64,000 nucleotides of DNA from Lineus longissimus (GCF_910592395.1 NC_088318.1:7150756-7214755), one strand, 5' to 3'; positions 1-13,045 are shown, numbered from the stretch's first letter. Notes: a model not told the origin generated them from the sequence alone. Numbers and translations: made by a program.

Positions 1-3000
1 AAATGTCCACACCCTTTACACCCTCCCAAATCCAAGGAAAAGCCACGGAAAGCTAAACAATATGGAGGAGGCCAGGTCCATCCAGAGAAGTCTAAAGAAA
101 TTTGGAACCAGTGGGATGTGCTTGTGCCTGTTGGATCAGGTAAGGCAGTGCCAGTAGTTCAGTACATCTTGGAACATGTTAGGCCTATTATTAGGGCCTT
201 AGCAGTGTACTGGGCTGTTATATGAATACATGTAAGCCTAGGCGTTGTGCCAGGCTCTGTCAATCCAGGACCAGGCCCTAGTCCAAGTAAAAACTTGTCT
301 TATAGAGCTTACACTACCCACCATTGACTACAGTAGGGCGCGGAGAGTGATTGGTCTCACTAAACGCAAGTCAGGACTCACATACTGGTACGGTAGGCCT
401 AGTTTGTTTTCATACTACATGTACTAGTGGTTGGGCACAACATTTGTTTGTCACTTTATGAGGACTGCTCCTGATCCATTCAAATCGTGACACCCACATG
501 TAGGCAAAATTCACTTTATGCCAACTTATGGGGTGGTATTGGGATTGATTGTTTTCAATACTTTTCTTCTCCATTTCAGTTCTCTGCAAAAGTTGTGTGG
601 CTAGACACAAAGAATACATGGCTAATTTAGAAACTAGATCAAGTGCAGCGGAGATAAGTCCAGTACGTGCAAATGCTGTTTATTGATAAAGACTGTGGTG
701 ATGTGGAGTTGTTGGAGAAAAAAACATTTTCTCATGGACAGGCCAGAGAGGATAAAAGATTCTGAGAGAGGGGGCGGGGTTAGCAGCTCTTTTAGTTTAC
801 GTGTGCTGAGGTCCAAGTAAATGTTCAAATTTCTCTATGAAGCTGTCACAAAGCTTTTGTGTTTCTAGGCATCAGTTGCATAGATTATAAGTACATGAAA
901 AATACTGGCTATCTGTTTGTAATTTTCAGCCTGCCTCATCTACAGTTTCGTTGTCCCCTGTCTCTGAAATTCAACCTGAGAAAAATCGAAGGAACCTGAT
1001 GGTACGGAATTTGAGGTATGTGTTCTTAGCTTCACAGTCTAGGCACAACAATTTGTACCTTATTATTTGATAAATAATCAGTCAGATTTCCTTCAGTGAA
1101 TCCAGGTAATTTCCCATCGGTGCAATGTAAGGAAATTTATTATTCTATAATAAATTGTAGCCCCAGTAAATGACGCGACATCTAGTGCAAAAGGAGTTGA
1201 GATACTCTGATCCTAGCGTACGCTCTAGTCTGTTGTTGTTAAACCAGAGCTCGTTTAACCTTGGCACCGCAGCCCTTTAAGCCATCATACATGGCATGGG
1301 CTGTGCTAGTATTTTAATCTATTAGCCCATGGAACTCACAGTTTGCTTTTCAGTGTTTTGACTCTGAGTTGTAAGGAAGCTTGTTTCTTTCAGGGTGGAG
1401 ATGGAGAGGACCAGAGTTGGTGAGTGATTTTGCCTGTTACTGGGAGTACCGGTAATGGATCATCATGCTCAGAAGCTGATAATGTTATCATAAAGGTGAG
1501 CATTGATGCTAGGTGAAAGAGGTACAGCCAATGTGTCCTGTGCAATAAAAATACATTTTGTAGGATGACTGCTCCTAATGCTATGCTGGTGAGTTGCAGT
1601 GAAAATCTAACTTGAGTCAAATTTGGTTTTTCATAGCCGGCTTGCAAGGGAACTTCGAGGCTTTATAGTGACAACACGTCCATGGACCATTTCATTGATG
1701 CTATGCTGTCTTGTTGCACACATAAGTAATTACTGGTGTGGCCATTTAAAGTTCCTCTTTCATTTCAGGGTGGCCACTTTGCTTTCTGGAAATGGTAGCT
1801 CCACACCAAGTACAGAGACTGATAATGGTTGTGATGTGATGGATGTGACTTGGGAACCTACCCCAGCGCCACAAAATGTCGAACTGGCAACACTGAATAG
1901 TTTCCTTGCTAAAGGAGGATGTGCTCCAGTAGATGGTCAGCTCGTCACTGCCATTGACAGTGCCTCACAAAGAACCCTACGGTATTACAAATCGAAGGCA
2001 AGGGAAGCACTTGGTCTAGTTCTTCATCTTCTCACACATGGACAAGAGGATGAATTGATGGCGTTGGTCCATCCTGCACCATCGGTAGTGGATGACAGTT
2101 TAGCTGCTTCAGTCGTGAAGTGCTACAATGAGGCGGAAACATGGTTTACCAAAAGACAAATCCTATCCATCCTTGCTACGAATCGCACTAAAGCACAGTT
2201 GCTAGTTAGTTTCAAGATTTCATTAGCTGTTGCACGCAGTTCAAAGGATTGGCATGTAGTAGTAGGCAAGCCCTGTTGGTGTATCCCATCCTCATTGACG
2301 ACAAAATTGAGCATCATTACCGCCAGTCCCCACCACTCTATCAACTGAACCCCTCAGGCTATGCTGTATCAATAAGTTCTGTTGGTTGATAAGCAGGGTC
2401 ATGTGTGGAATGAGAGGTATGAGAAAGGACAACTATCACAATAGAATGACCCTGGTATTTCCAGTTGTTGGAACCAGATTACATCTTACATGAACATGTA
2501 CATGCACTTGAACTTGAGTGACCTGCTCATTGTCACTCATATTTACACTGTGCATATACATTTTGAATTGCTATTGTTGAAAAAATACCTAGTATTCAAT
2601 GTCTACCTTTTTGCAGGAACTAATCCCAGGATTGACTATCTATAGAATTGACAAGGCAAGAAAACACGCTACTGAAGTTGGTCAAGCCCAACCTGTGCAT
2701 ATGGAGCCAGTCACCCGATCCCGTATGGATGAGGCGAAGGTGGATCACTTCCTCGACTTCATCTCTAGACCAGAATTTCTTCAAGATGTAGCATATGGAA
2801 CTCGTACCATGAAGCTGAGCCATTGGGAGAAACTGGAGATACCAAATGTTGTGAGGACTACCATCGTGTCAAGACTCATTCAGTTGTACCTAGCAAACTG
2901 CGAGGAAATTGGTTTTCAACCACTGAAAGGAAGCTCACTCTTCTCAATAATTCAGGTAAGAATGCCAATTACAGGTATTTGGAGTTCGACTTCCAAAGGT

Positions 3001-4593
3001 AACAGCAAATGCAACTCCTTGGCAAAGATTTATTTTGAGTTCTTCTGCTGTGGATTTGGAAATTGTGTTTGTCTGCCCAAAACAAGTTGAAATCCAAGGG
3101 TATTCCGTGAGAAAGTATGGGAAAAGTTGGACCGTCTATTGATTGAAAAAGAGGAGAAGTACATCCTAGTAGTATTATTGAATATATGACATGTTTAATG
3201 ACACTTCTTTCATGTCTTTTTCCTCACTTGTTTACATATTGGTTGTAAAATAAAATTGTCTTTCATTCAGGTGTCCGCTGCATCTCAAAAAAAGTCCCTG
3301 GCTGGATTAGACAACATTGCCGCAGAAGGATCTCAAGCATTCGATACCCTACTCAAAGTTTTGGAAGTCCTTGGAGACTGTGGTATGTATAAAAATGTAA
3401 ACACTGATATGGTTGAGTCTTCTGCATTATTCAGTCACATAGGCTGCCTAAAACTGATTGTAACACATTGCCAAGCCAGCTATACCCATTCGGCCAAGCC
3501 AACTATGCCCATTCAGTTTCACTTGTACTCTTTGTTTTTCTCAATCTGCTAAAAGAAAACATAGGCCCACATGCATCAGTCAAGCACTATTATATTCATA
3601 GTGAACTCAAAAGAATTTCACATGCAACCTGCTTATCAAATTAACTTTTTTTTCACATTAATTTCAGGTTATCCACATGCAACAATAGAGGACTTGAATG
3701 TCAAGATTCAGTCTGCGAGGGTTTACCTAAAGACGGATTTCAAACATCATGTCAGCGAAGCCAGCCAGTGCCCTGACCACTGTATCATGTATGCCTTGGG
3801 GGATGGTACAACACCTTGCAGCCACAAACATGATTTTTCATGTCAACGATGTGACGAGATATCGTATATATTTGATACCATCGAGTCAGCCTTCAGCGAT
3901 TCAGACGTGTCATACAGGTATGGATATTTTCTTATGCCAAGCATGTTCTGTATGCCTAGGGTTTGTGTTGATGAATGACATTCAATGCCATCATGATCTT
4001 CTGGCTGTTTTCTTGATTGTTTCCTGAACCATCATACAACTACTTGCCTTACATCAAGTTTGATTCAGTAGCACACACCTCTGAGAATAAGTGTGTGGTC
4101 ATGGACTTTCTCAGGAATCAAACAGTGATTTGTCAGTTCCAACAATTTGCTGCCTGATGGTGTGTCTCAATCTGTATATTGTTACTGTGGTGTAGAACTC
4201 AATTGAATGTCAAGACCCTATCCCAAATTTCAGGCTCAAAGTAAACACTGCCTGAGTGACTTATGCCACCCCATGCTTATGCTTGTGCTAACGTATCATG
4301 CGGTCTTGTTTTCAGATATGAGAAACAGAGGGAAGAGCTTCTTTTTGATTTTGAAGCGGCAAAGGAGAAGATCATTCAACTGAAGGCACATTTGCTGAGG
4401 GCCAAGAACCAGGAGAGGGCCAAGACCAAAATTCTTGATGAGCTGCTGCCAAACCAATGCTTGATGACCATGGACTGGGCAATGAAATTCCTACCGATGA
4501 AGTTCCGTGAGGCCCAGCAAGACTGGTTTGCTAAGAAAGGCATCTCCTGGCATGTGTCTGCGTTGGTGACAAAGACAATGGAAAACGAGTACC
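1..4593 (+). CDS. Gene A, 5' part: eight exons of a transposase-like multi-exon gene
   Basis: Seen: exons at 1-139, 580-662, 930-1015, 1769-2204, 2617-2955, 3271-3382, 3668-3917 and 4316 to at least 4593. Each internal boundary is AG/GT and all phases agree across the seven junctions. The first exon is open at the window edge, so the true start lies outside. Exons 1-2 carry Cys/His pairs (KCPHPLH, then VLCKSC..RH). Exon 5 holds IPGLTIYRIDKARKHA and LDFISRPEFLQDVA, exon 6 SLAGLDNIAAEG, exon 7 a Cys-rich stretch ending CQRCDE, and exon 8 HLLRAKNQERAK then DWFAKKGISWHVS just before the gap. Known, from memory: this motif order is typical of a multicopy uncharacterised family in corals, amphioxus and echinoderms, probably derived from a transposase. 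Inferred: the gene continues at 8670 beyond the gap. The donor at 2205 (gttagt) is weak. Confidence 0.75.
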
Positions 4594-5093
4594 NNNNNNN
4601 NNNNNNNNNNNNNNNNNNNNNNNNNNNNNNNNNNNNNNNNNNNNNNNNNNNNNNNNNNNNNNNNNNNNNNNNNNNNNNNNNNNNNNNNNNNNNNNNNNNN
4701 NNNNNNNNNNNNNNNNNNNNNNNNNNNNNNNNNNNNNNNNNNNNNNNNNNNNNNNNNNNNNNNNNNNNNNNNNNNNNNNNNNNNNNNNNNNNNNNNNNNN
4801 NNNNNNNNNNNNNNNNNNNNNNNNNNNNNNNNNNNNNNNNNNNNNNNNNNNNNNNNNNNNNNNNNNNNNNNNNNNNNNNNNNNNNNNNNNNNNNNNNNNN
4901 NNNNNNNNNNNNNNNNNNNNNNNNNNNNNNNNNNNNNNNNNNNNNNNNNNNNNNNNNNNNNNNNNNNNNNNNNNNNNNNNNNNNNNNNNNNNNNNNNNNN
5001 NNNNNNNNNNNNNNNNNNNNNNNNNNNNNNNNNNNNNNNNNNNNNNNNNNNNNNNNNNNNNNNNNNNNNNNNNNNNNNNNNNNNNNNNNNNNN
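4594..5093. other. Assembly gap (500 N)
   Basis: A run of exactly 500 N, a conventional size for an unsized scaffold gap. It cuts exon 8 of gene A. The base after it is the first base of the large palindrome, which suggests that the sequence to its right was misjoined. Confidence 0.98.
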
Positions 5094-6606
5094 CCAATAA
5101 AAAAGTGAGATTTTTAGCAAAAGAGGAGATTTTTCACTCATTATGAACTGGCGCCGCCTATTGTGTATTTATGGAAATAGTCTCTTCATTGCCCAAATTG
5201 GTCCTTGACCACAATTATTTCCTTTGCGATGCTGTATGATGTTATGAAAAAGACATTTTGGGTCACCATTGCAATGCATGGGCGGGGGGGGGGCACCCAA
5301 GGTGGTCGTGTACCTAAGCCTCCTCTTCGAAATTTCAATCCTCGGTTGGCGGATAAGGGACACTTTTCATAAATAATCCACTCCCAACGATGCCTGTAGC
5401 CAAGCTAACTTTTCAAACAAAATCTAAATCAATATCAATATCATTGTATATAGGGAACATCCCCTCCTGATTCATGGTTGGTCTGCTTGGACCAACTTTT
5501 TCTTTAGCGTTACATCCAGAAAAGTAAGGATTTTTACCTGCATGATCAGGCAACAAAGCCAAAGGTCAGGACAGACCTCTACAGACAGCGAATTCTATCT
5601 AATCACACATGAACGAGAAAAGTGAACAAGCAGTCCACCAGAAATAATGAAAATTAGTACTACAATGTATAATGTACTATGACTTCTTTTCACTATATAT
5701 GAGTATTTACAACATGAACACATACAAACCTACAATGGCCAGCCCCCCCCCCCCCACAGTTGAGTTTTAAAGCAGCTGACCTTTGACCTGGTAAATACAC
5801 AATACATTGTATCTCAAAAACAAGAGCAGCCGTAGTGACACCAAATGTCATCCTGGGTATACATTTGTACCTAGTGTACACATGTACCAATGATAAAAAC
5901 GGGGCAACAATAAGGATCCTCAACTTTGACCGGATACCAGGACCAAGTTTCTGATTTCTGTAGCATTTCTGAAGTTAGGCTGGTATGGCACTGAAAGCAG
6001 CCACTCACAAGAGTTCGGTCTGAATCTAAGCACCTAGTATCATAATTATATTGTACATGCAGGGTGTCCCAGAGAGTGCGCCAAAGGGCCCACTGGCTGT
6101 GATAACCATCCAGACTACAAGGCTAACAAGTTGAAAGGTCAACAAGAAACTCTATTGCCCCGTCTAAATATTGGATAATACCGTATCACAAGAGCTATCA
6201 GATTGGTACAAAAATAGCTTTTAGTCTCAGTATGAACATGGATTGATAATATCAAATACAGTCCAACTGGTGTCTCATCTGCTGTACATGTTCCAGGGTA
6301 TACAAAAAATCCAGTCGTCTTATTCAAAAACATGATGCATTCTACATGGAGGCCATGAAAAGAACTTCTCATTTCTCTTAAACATACAACGTACAGGTCA
6401 GCAATCCTCTTTTCAAAGAGAGGAATTGGAACAGATGCTTATGTCTAGGTCATCATTCATTTCATGCTTCAGTAGCAATATTCTAGGTTACAAGATAAAA
6501 ACTGGCCCTGAGGTCAATGTTTGACTAGATTATTTGAAAAATTGGAAATTGGGAAGTTTTTTCCAGGGTCACTATGCAGATTCAATGATCACCAAGATCC
6601 AACGTA

Positions 6607-7801
6607 TTAGAAACCTGCCTCCTGAGCAACTTTGTTTCTGAGTCTGCGTCGCACCACAGCAGCTGATACAGCAGCAACTTCCTCCTCAGTTGATTCTTCA
6701 ACAACTGGCCCACCAGGGAGATGTCCACATTTCTGTTTTGTGGACAACCTACTGAAATAGCTCATCACCTGCTGTGATGTTAGCCAGTGCTCTTTGCTGA
6801 ATGTAGCCTTCAGACGTGTGGCAACATTTGAGGGATTCTCCTTGATACCGGTGTTGACACCGGTATCAACTCTTTCTCCAGGAATTCCCGCACCTCTGGG
6901 GCATTGTGCCGTGCAGTCCGTTGGCCACGCTGAGCCCATCCTATTTTAACGAGGCTGCTTCCAGACTCAACGGTGCCCGACACTTCAATAGCACCATTGG
7001 AAACAGAAGGCTTTGCAAGGGCATCGACTTTTTCAGTCCACTTCCTCTTGACTTTATCGTCCTTCAGTGGGAGGGCATCATGAGTACCGCAAGCCATGTG
7101 CATGGTGAGTGCCTCCTGGCTAGGGAACATCCTACCGCAACCATCTTCCGGGCATGGCACTTGCACCAACTGTGAGGAACTGTGGGCACTATAAGACTTC
7201 CTGTGGTTTGATCTGGTAGAGTGTAATCACCTATGACTACACCAGATGATCCCTGTCTGGTCTTCTTCAGTACAACATTGTGGCTATGGAATTGGCCAAC
7301 CCCGACACCATACGCTGTCCAAACCCGAATGCCTTTTTCCTCAAATTGAAAGTTTGTGTAAGACGTTATTCCTTGCCAAGTGCCCTTCTCTTTGGCTGCT
7401 CCGGGCTTTAGGGTTGCAACGGCAACATAGCAACCGCGTACTCCACCATACGTCTCAAGAGCATTCTTCATATCCAGGGCAGTCTGGACATCATGCCCCT
7501 CATTCACATATCGCTGCATGTGAGCCTTCATTGGGGCAATTTTTCTATCACATATATCTTTGCCTGATTGGGCCTCGCTAAAGTCATATCGTTTTATGAA
7601 AATCCCCTTGGCTTTAGACAGTGATGGCAGAGACAATAGCAGGGAAGCGTTGTTTTAACAGCCCGCATTGTCAGACCGAAGGAACAGCTCTGTCACTTGT
7701 GGCAATTCGACTTGAAGCTTTGCGATGCAGGCCTCAATCAACGAGTAGACACTGAACCAATCCTGCTTGCATTGATCGAGCACGTGGACAAAGCAGTGTA
7801 T
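6607..7801 (-). pseudogene. Mirror copy of gene A 3' part (left palindrome arm)
   Basis: This is the exact reverse-complement twin of 8670-9864 and carries the same in-frame TAA (7655-7657), the same frame changes and the same 28-bp palindrome (6842-6869). Because it shares every disabling change with the right-arm copy, it holds no independent information. It is either a false duplication or a copy kept identical by very recent inversion or gene conversion. It should not be counted as a separate gene until the palindrome is verified. Confidence 0.7.
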
Positions 7802-8669
7802 CTGGAAAAAAACAAAAATTACAAAACTTAAAAATGAGACGGTGTACGTAAGGAGGAATTCGTCTAGGGTGAGATACATGTATTGGCATGTATCACTTAT
7901 ATTTGCTGTCACTTTGGGAAGAACATCAAACATCCATCATCAATTAGTATTGATGACAGGACATCATTCCTGTGAAACAAATGAACTATACTGCCCTTGG
8001 CATTATAGTATCAATTGAAATAGGTGATCCTCTCCCAGCACACAGACTGTTTAGTTTTTGAGTTCTTCAGTCCAAATCACTCTGTGCATAGGCTACCACT
8101 TCTTTAAAAAGTTACACCAGCCTCTCTTCACTCATTCAACTGGAAGGTCCTTCAGTCACGCAGATTGGAGAACAGTGTCACACCGAAACATTCATACATG
8201 GAGGACCTCTGCAACTAACCTGGTACTCGACAATGGATTGTCGAGTACCAGGTTAGTTGCAGAGGTCCTCCATGTATGAATGTTTCGGTGTGACACTGTT
8301 CTCCAATCTGCGTGACTGAAGGACCTTCCAGTTGAATGAGTGAAGAGAGGCTGGTGTAACTTTTTAAAGAAGTGGTAGCCTATGCACAGAGTGATTTGGA
8401 CTGAAGAACTCAAAAACTAAACAGTCTGTGTGCTGGGAGAGGATCACCTATTTCAATTGATACTATAATGCCAAGGGCAGTATAGTTCATTTGTTTCACA
8501 GGAATGATGTCCTGTCATCAATACTAATTGATGATGGATGTTTGATGTTCTTCCCAAAGTGACAGCAAATATAAGTGATACATGCCAATACATGTATCTC
8601 ACCCTAGACGAATTCCTCCTTACGTACACCGTCTCATTTTTAAGTTTTGTAATTTTTGTTTTTTTCCAG

Positions 8670-9864
8670 ATACACTGCTTTGTCCACGTGCTCGATCAAT
8701 GCAAGCAGGATTGGTTCAGTGTCTACTCGTTGATTGAGGCCTGCATCGCAAAGCTTCAAGTCGAATTGCCACAAGTGACAGAGCTGTTCCTTCGGTCTGA
8801 CAATGCGGGCTGTTAAAACAACGCTTCCCTGCTATTGTCTCTGCCATCACTGTCTAAAGCCAAGGGGATTTTCATAAAACGATATGACTTTAGCGAGGCC
8901 CAATCAGGCAAAGATATATGTGATAGAAAAATTGCCCCAATGAAGGCTCACATGCAGCGATATGTGAATGAGGGGCATGATGTCCAGACTGCCCTGGATA
9001 TGAAGAATGCTCTTGAGACGTATGGTGGAGTACGCGGTTGCTATGTTGCCGTTGCAACCCTAAAGCCCGGAGCAGCCAAAGAGAAGGGCACTTGGCAAGG
9101 AATAACGTCTTACACAAACTTTCAATTTGAGGAAAAAGGCATTCGGGTTTGGACAGCGTATGGTGTCGGGGTTGGCCAATTCCATAGCCACAATGTTGTA
9201 CTGAAGAAGACCAGACAGGGATCATCTGGTGTAGTCATAGGTGATTACACTCTACCAGATCAAACCACAGGAAGTCTTATAGTGCCCACAGTTCCTCACA
9301 GTTGGTGCAAGTGCCATGCCCGGAAGATGGTTGCGGTAGGATGTTCCCTAGCCAGGAGGCACTCACCATGCACATGGCTTGCGGTACTCATGATGCCCTC
9401 CCACTGAAGGACGATAAAGTCAAGAGGAAGTGGACTGAAAAAGTCGATGCCCTTGCAAAGCCTTCTGTTTCCAATGGTGCTATTGAAGTGTCGGGCACCG
9501 TTGAGTCTGGAAGCAGCCTCGTTAAAATAGGATGGGCTCAGCGTGGCCAACGGACTGCACGGCACAATGCCCCAGAGGTGCGGGAATTCCTGGAGAAAGA
9601 GTTGATACCGGTGTCAACACCGGTATCAAGGAGAATCCCTCAAATGTTGCCACACGTCTGAAGGCTACATTCAGCAAAGAGCACTGGCTAACATCACAGC
9701 AGGTGATGAGCTATTTCAGTAGGTTGTCCACAAAACAGAAATGTGGACATCTCCCTGGTGGGCCAGTTGTTGAAGAATCAACTGAGGAGGAAGTTGCTGC
9801 TGTATCAGCTGCTGTGGTGCGACGCAGACTCAGAAACAAAGTTGCTCAGGAGGCAGGTTTCTAA
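8670..9864 (+). pseudogene. Gene A, 3' part: RNase H-like core and C-terminal zinc finger, broken
   Basis: Seen: a polypyrimidine tract and cag acceptor precede ATA CAC at 8670. The frame then gives HVLDQCKQDWF, FLRSDNAGC, a TAA at 8814-8816, and in the same frame YDFSEAQSGKDICDR, NEGHDVQTALDMKNALE and IRVWTAYGVG. The frame changes between about 9228 and 9302. There a C2H2-type finger follows (CPEDGCGRMF..HMACGTH). It changes again at a 28-bp palindrome (9602-9629), leading to LTSQQVMSYFSRL and a TAA at 9862-9864. Known, from memory: family members have SDNAGCY, so the TAA replaces the Tyr codon. The acidic residues in SDNAGC, ICDR and MKNALE are plausible DDE-type catalytic positions. Inferred: this continues the exons ending at 4593, in which case the host copy is a pseudogene. 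A short intron could explain the first frame change. Confidence 0.7.
9602..9629. repeat. Perfect 28-bp palindrome inside gene A
   Basis: Arms ttgataccggtgt (9602-9614) and acaccggtatcaa (9617-9629) flank the dinucleotide ca. The reading frame of the C-terminal domain changes within this site. It is mirrored at 6842-6869 in the other palindrome arm. Confidence 0.9.
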
Positions 9865-12800
9865 TACGTTGGATCTTGGTGATCATTGAATCTGCATAGT
9901 GACCCTGGAAAAAACTTCCCAATTTCCAATTTTTCAAATAATCTAGTCAAACATTGACCTCAGGGCCAGTTTTTATCTTGTAACCTAGAATATTGCTACT
10001 GAAGCATGAAATGAATGATGACCTAGACATAAGCATCTGTTCCAATTCCTCTCTTTGAAAAGAGGATTGCTGACCTGTACGTTGTATGTTTAAGAGAAAT
10101 GAGAAGTTCTTTTCATGGCCTCCATGTAGAATGCATCATGTTTTTGAATAAGACGACTGGATTTTTTGTATACCCTGGAACATGTACAGCAGATGAGACA
10201 CCAGTTGGACTGTATTTGATATTATCAATCCATGTTCATACTGAGACTAAAAGCTATTTTTGTACCAATCTGATAGCTCTTGTGATACGGTATTATCCAA
10301 TATTTAGACGGGGCAATAGAGTTTCTTGTTGACCTTTCAACTTGTTAGCCTTGTAGTCTGGATGGTTATCACAGCCAGTGGGCCCTTTGGCGCACTCTCT
10401 GGGACACCCTGCATGTACAATATAATTATGATACTAGGTGCTTAGATTCAGACCGAACTCTTGTGAGTGGCTGCTTTCAGTGCCATACCAGCCTAACTTC
10501 AGAAATGCTACAGAAATCAGAAACTTGGTCCTGGTATCCGGTCAAAGTTGAGGATCCTTATTGTTGCCCCGTTTTTATCATTGGTACATGTGTACACTAG
10601 GTACAAATGTATACCCAGGATGACATTTGGTGTCACTACGGCTGCTCTTGTTTTTGAGATACAATGTATTGTGTATTTACCAGGTCAAAGGTCAGCTGCT
10701 TTAAAACTCAACTGTGGGGGGGGGGGGGGTGGCCATTGTAGGTTTGTATGTGTTCATGTTGTAAATACTCATATATAGTGAAAAGAAGTCATAGTACATT
10801 ATACATTGTAGTACTAATTTTCATTATTTCTGGTGGACTGCTTGTTCACTTTTCTCGTTCATGTGTGATTAGATAGAATTCGCTGTCTGTAGAGGTCTGT
10901 CCTGACCTTTGGCTTTGTTGCCTGATCATGCAGGTAAAAATCCTTACTTTTCTGGATGTAACGCTAAAGAAAAAGTTGGTCCAAGCAGACCAACCATGAA
11001 TCAGGAGGGGATGTTCCCTATATACAATGATATTGATATTGATTTAGATTTTGTTTGAAAAGTTAGCTTGGCTACAGGCATCGTTGGGAGTGGATTATTT
11101 ATGAAAAGTGTCCCTTATCCGCCAACCGAGGATTGAAATTTCGAAGAGGAGGCTTAGGTACACGACCACCTTGGGTGCCCCCCCCCCCGCCCATGCATTG
11201 CAATGGTGACCCAAAATGTCTTTTTCATAACATCATACAGCATCGCAAAGGAAATAATTGTGGTCAAGGACCAATTTGGGCAATGAAGAGACTATTTCCA
11301 TAAATACACAATAGGCGGCGCCAGTTCATAATGAGTGAAAAATCTCCTCTTTTGCTAAAAATCTCACTTTTTTATTGGGACACCCTGACCAAACCCATGG
11401 ACTTCCCTGGATTTTTCTTTTCGATTTTGAAAGGTGATGTAATTACCTTCAATATGAGGCATATTGCAACATCTAGAGCCCTGCAATGGCTGAGAACCAT
11501 TGGTCTGAATTGACCTCTTCCGCAACCATGACCTATTACATAATCTTTCTAGGCCTATAGTAGCCTGGGCAGAGGCCATGGCTTTATGATTTCTCTTGGG
11601 TGAACACAACAGACCATGTACTACTACCACACAAAAGGGTATTGTCCAGAATTGCTCTTTCGTCCTGGTACGCATGTCCGAAGTCGCCCTCAGAAATGGC
11701 CTAAAATTTAACAAAAATGGCTTAACGTGACCCCAAAAATAGGCCCACCCCTAGCTCAGCAACCAGTTACTTGGCTGAGCTCATAATTGCTGTGGATTGT
11801 TATCTTATTGAATGGGTCTTGCATGCCAAATCTCATTAAAAACTTTTGACCCCCACCTTGCCACCCTCTGCATGGTGGTATCATGGACCCGCACTTAAGA
11901 GCATTAAAATCATTATTTATCAATATTATATTAAAAATAAGCATTAATAATTGTTCCTTAGTATGTCCTTAGCTTGTATACCAAATTTCATGGTTGTATG
12001 ACCACTCTAGTATGTTGGTTGCTAAGGACAAATAAAGGGATGTTACCAAAATTCGAAGTGTCATTTTCACGGGTCGTTTTCTCAAAAACAAGAGGCCCAA
12101 GGGCCTGGCACTCAGCTGGATGACCTAATAACATAGGACTGAGGGTATAAAGTAGTAAATATTGGCTTTATACTACTGTTTGAAGGTCAAGAGAACACGT
12201 TATACCACTAACATTTCCAATGCAGAGCTGCCAGCTGGATGAAATGTGATTGAACTAATCAGCCATGGTATGTAAATATTACAGGAGGCAACAGAAGATA
12301 TCCCTAGTTCAGTATGTTGTATCGGTAGCTTTACAGAAAAGAAGTGTCAGAGAGGATGAGACTTCTCCATGGACAACTGTGGTATGTCCAGGCTGGGTTG
12401 TACAGCACAAGGATACAAAATGCTGTCTGTAATTGAGAGGTATCCTGATTTAACAAAGGTCAAAATAAATAGAAGTTACCAGTTTGGGACTGACACCACT
12501 GTCTTTTTTTTTAATAAGGTAGCGATTACAAGAGTCAACAAAATTAATTTTATTGAGAGAAATTGACCTGTCCTGCAGGTGATTGGAATTTACAATACAA
12601 AGGGTCGTTTTTCATGACATTGTGCTCTACTGTGTATCCCTAGTGAGTCGATCTGGAACCAATCTATCCTTGGCGCAGACAGGTTCAAATTGGCTATATC
12701 TTGAATAGAATGAATTGCGATGAAAATCTAATGCAATAAAGGAGCAATATCGAAGAGACAAATTAATCAAACCAATTGTCCACAGACTCGGACCCTGAAA

Positions 12801-13045
12801 TGGCGTGATGTATGCGTGCATATAAAAGTATATCAATTGGTCCGATAGAGATGATGAGGCAATGTCAATATGCCTTGTTCCTTAGTCAGCAATATGCCCC
12901 TTTTTATACGGAGAAGAAGGAGAACCCAGATAGGCCTTCACATGTCGGCTTCCAAATGGCTCGAACCAACTGTACTATCACTACTATAAATTTAAAATGC
13001 GTGCTCCTCCTACATGTAGCAATGTCTTGTCCAAAAAGGCACTTG
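9865..13045. other. Non-coding stretch after gene A
   Basis: No convincing gene. From 9865 to 11378 the sequence is the outer part of the right palindrome arm and presumably 3' flank of gene A, with a long poly-G/C run near 10726. At 10400-10411 and 11378-11388 the word gggacaccctg occurs in the same orientation, which resembles a mariner-type terminus. Near 12090 the compact palindromic word gaggcccaagggcctgg occurs; such words are typical of abundant marine-invertebrate MITEs. The short ORFs here show no family signature. Confidence 0.5.

Larger units (their letters stand above)
5094..11378. repeat. 6.3-kb near-perfect palindrome
   Basis: The left arm (5094-8234) is the reverse complement of the right arm (8237-11378), with a 2-bp spacer (gg, 8235-8236). 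Mirrored positions sum to 16471 over nearly all the arm. The sum becomes 16472 beyond a G/C homopolymer near 5290/11180, a one-base length difference. One substitution is visible next to the poly-C near 5742/10730. I saw no other differences. Apart from the spacer the arms are therefore more than 99.9% identical over 3.1 kb. The left arm ends flush against the N gap, while the right arm runs on into unique sequence. This favours an assembly artefact, such as a hairpin or missed-adapter read, over a natural palindrome, but the sequence alone cannot settle it. Confidence 0.97.

Noticed and set aside
4263-5141. Long ORFs crossing the N gap on both strands
   Set aside because: They consist mainly of undetermined residues. 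Only the exon before 4594 is supported.
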